A model generated the notes under the pieces. The model worked only from the letters and a program-made list of their open reading frames with translations. It did not search any database and was not told the origin of the DNA. This document shows, piece after piece, positions 35,701 to 35,975 of a stretch of DNA of 35,975 nucleotides. Position 1 is the stretch's first letter. Every line of letters starts with the position of its first letter. Made by a program: the position numbers and the translations under genes. The stretch is taken from positions 1-35,975 of the forward strand of contig CALCGD010000195.1 of the NCBI GenBank assembly GCA_937900875.1, read 5' to 3'. This DNA is from an uncultured Flavobacteriales bacterium. GTDB lineage: Bacteria; Bacteroidota; Bacteroidia; UBA10329.

Positions 35701-35975
35701 CAACATGCGTGGCCATGCTCAAAACATTAGAAACGGAAACAGCTTTGCGGTAATAAACTCAGAGTTGAGATGGCCAATTTTCAGATACTTAATTAACCGT
35801 CCTATCAAGTCAAATTTCCTTTACAATTTTCAGATCGTTGGCTTTGGAGATATTGGTACAGCTTGGACAGGGTTGCACCCGTTCTCTGATGAAAACTCTC
35901 TCAATCGTGAAGAAATTCAACAAGGTTCTGTGCTGATTACCGTTCAGAATAGAAGAGAGCCAATTGTAGGTGGCT
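32702..35975 (+). CDS. Large exported TolB-like propeller protein with C-terminal outer-membrane barrel (3' end outside window)
   Basis: The frame stays open from ATG 32702 to the window edge (1,091 codons seen). A signal peptide ends at SAPSFGQ (residue 35). An N-terminal domain (about 40-260) has the helical outline of a peptidase-MA-like region, including LPEWYVEGLVSYLS (184-197), but no HExxH. PD40/WD40-like propeller repeats follow, e.g. ISPDGRKLVYVW and LAWHPSGKLVSII. A Lys/Glu/Asp-rich low-complexity linker covers nt about 34570-34820. From about nt 34900 the sequence becomes aromatic beta strands like the Omp85/surface-antigen barrel, ending at VQNRREPIVGG. Probably only a few dozen residues are missing. 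The function is not established; an outer-membrane role is likely. Confidence 0.82.
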   Translation, partial: MRQIYNKVLIDGTKAAKAALLVLLPLLISAPSFGQFYNGSQMDFGKNRVQYEKTDWFFYRFDRFDVYFYQGGENLAEYTMRASDRALRDLEKTFDYTLDKRIQIVIYNKLSEQKQSNIGLVTDEQYNVGGITSIVGTKLMLYFDGDYKNYEEQLRAGLARVMLDQMMYGGSFKDVIRNNTLLNLPEWYVEGLVSYLSTEWDTDVNNEVKDAVMSGRWEKFGQLTGKDARYGGHSIWKYVVESYGQSVISNILYMTRVSRNADNGFLFVLGVSLKNLAAEWLHYYDNMYYQQEGKLFLPDGKPLNRVRKRPQPYCVIDEPRISPDGRKLVYVWNDMGKIKVKMQDLESNKKKTIYRQGYRAHTKQDDSYPILAWHPSGKLVSIITEHKGKIKLVLYNLETGKQVKRELFYFEKILSVDYSDDGREFVFTAVQMGRSDVYIYNIISNVYEKLTDDIFTDVDARFIDKSRKVIFSSDRTNDTIKQFDIKLLPKNLDHNIFIYDRKSKEQTYRRVTNTPFVDEFAPQEYDGNSLSYLSDEKGVFNRYIAKLDSSIAYIDTSIHYSYFTRAEPLTQYPRGINTYDVDTVHGKIAEVIFAKGNYRLTVKDRDAEKAVVLTDIGFSGFKNKAAEPPKKKRKRTSILEEPEPAPVIITQKPIERDTVPREPGEINIYDYQFDVDVDSFDEEPADDDDSGKILSDEPAKSKRDRKRDKVMARIDSLHAALEAIKDVSVEMQLPPQRNYDVAFRSEYVVTQLDNAFVNSTYQRFTGGGSFNNPGLNGFFKTGITDILDDYKVVGGFRITGNLGTNEVFISAQNFKRRLDKQLVFHRQTFEDLVSISTLAKVYTHTLTWKMNWPFSDFSAVRANVLGRNDRTVYKSTSDRNLERPDDMQWTGGLKVEYVFDNTLSLGLNLYRGTRLKIFGEYYQDIDSDAKNLFVVGLDARNYIKVHRELIWANRLAASTSFGNQKLAYFLGGVDQWIAPSYNNDIPVDFDQNYAYQTLATNMRGHAQNIRNGNSFAVINSELRWPIFRYLINRPIKSNFLYNFQIVGFGDIGTAWTGLHPFSDENSLNREEIQQGSVLITVQNRREPIVGG

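Noticed and set aside
1-35975. Mobile elements, CRISPR arrays, attachment sites, tRNA or rRNA genes
   Set aside because: A read of both strands gave no transposase or integrase motif, no spaced direct-repeat array, no terminal inverted repeats and no tRNA-like cloverleaf; gene content and style are uniform core genome.

Overview
The window is 36 kb of core chromosome from a member of the Bacteroidota, most likely a marine or aquatic Flavobacteriales-type organism. The phylum call is firm: there is a type IX secretion translocon gene (sprA), an alternative complex III (ACIII) respiratory operon joined to cytochrome oxidase genes, a methionine synthase split into two proteins, and several promoters of the Bacteroidota form (TTG, about 18-22 nt, TAnnTTTG). 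Placement below class is a guess. No insertion sequence, phage gene, CRISPR array, tRNA or rRNA was seen, and no stretch longer than 300 bases lacks a gene.

Layout. (1) 1-8903: the 3' part of ruvA, then sprA (about 2,520 codons), gcvH and a VanZ-family membrane protein, all on the + strand. (2) 9012-10505: two paralogous TonB-type energy transducers, separated by a strong terminator. (3) 10559-13799: two overlapping paralogous outer-membrane beta-barrel genes of the RemB/Wzi type, with a near-ideal promoter. They meet a convergent SPOR-domain gene (13796-14317, - strand) at interlocked stop codons. (4) 14515-25612: an eight-gene respiratory operon, actABCDEF-coxB-coxA, closed by a perfect 14-bp terminator hairpin. 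It should move electrons from menaquinol through ACIII (FeS clusters and c-hemes) to the CuA site of CoxB and then to oxygen at CoxA. No cox3 gene or assembly factor lies in the window. (5) 25669-26289: a small outer-membrane-like protein that starts right behind that terminator. (6) 26286-30214, - strand: the two halves of MetH behind a SAM-I (S-box) riboswitch with its own attenuator, so methionine synthesis should switch off when SAM is plentiful. (7) 30217-32601, - strand: an MBL-fold hydrolase, an EEP-family phosphodiesterase and a DUF1571 protein carrying a LysM-like segment. (8) 32702 to the end: a large exported TolB-like propeller protein with a C-terminal outer-membrane barrel, cut by the window edge.

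Most of this is recognisable housekeeping and I see no convincing wholly new system. The items most worth a second look are the S-box leader, whose pseudoknot/P2b segment is perfectly complementary to its own terminator arm; the single in-frame stop codon that divides metH; a 19-bp perfect palindrome upstream of the ACIII operon; a GTG start only 3 nt behind a terminator U-tract; and the apparently degenerate peptidase-like region of the last gene.
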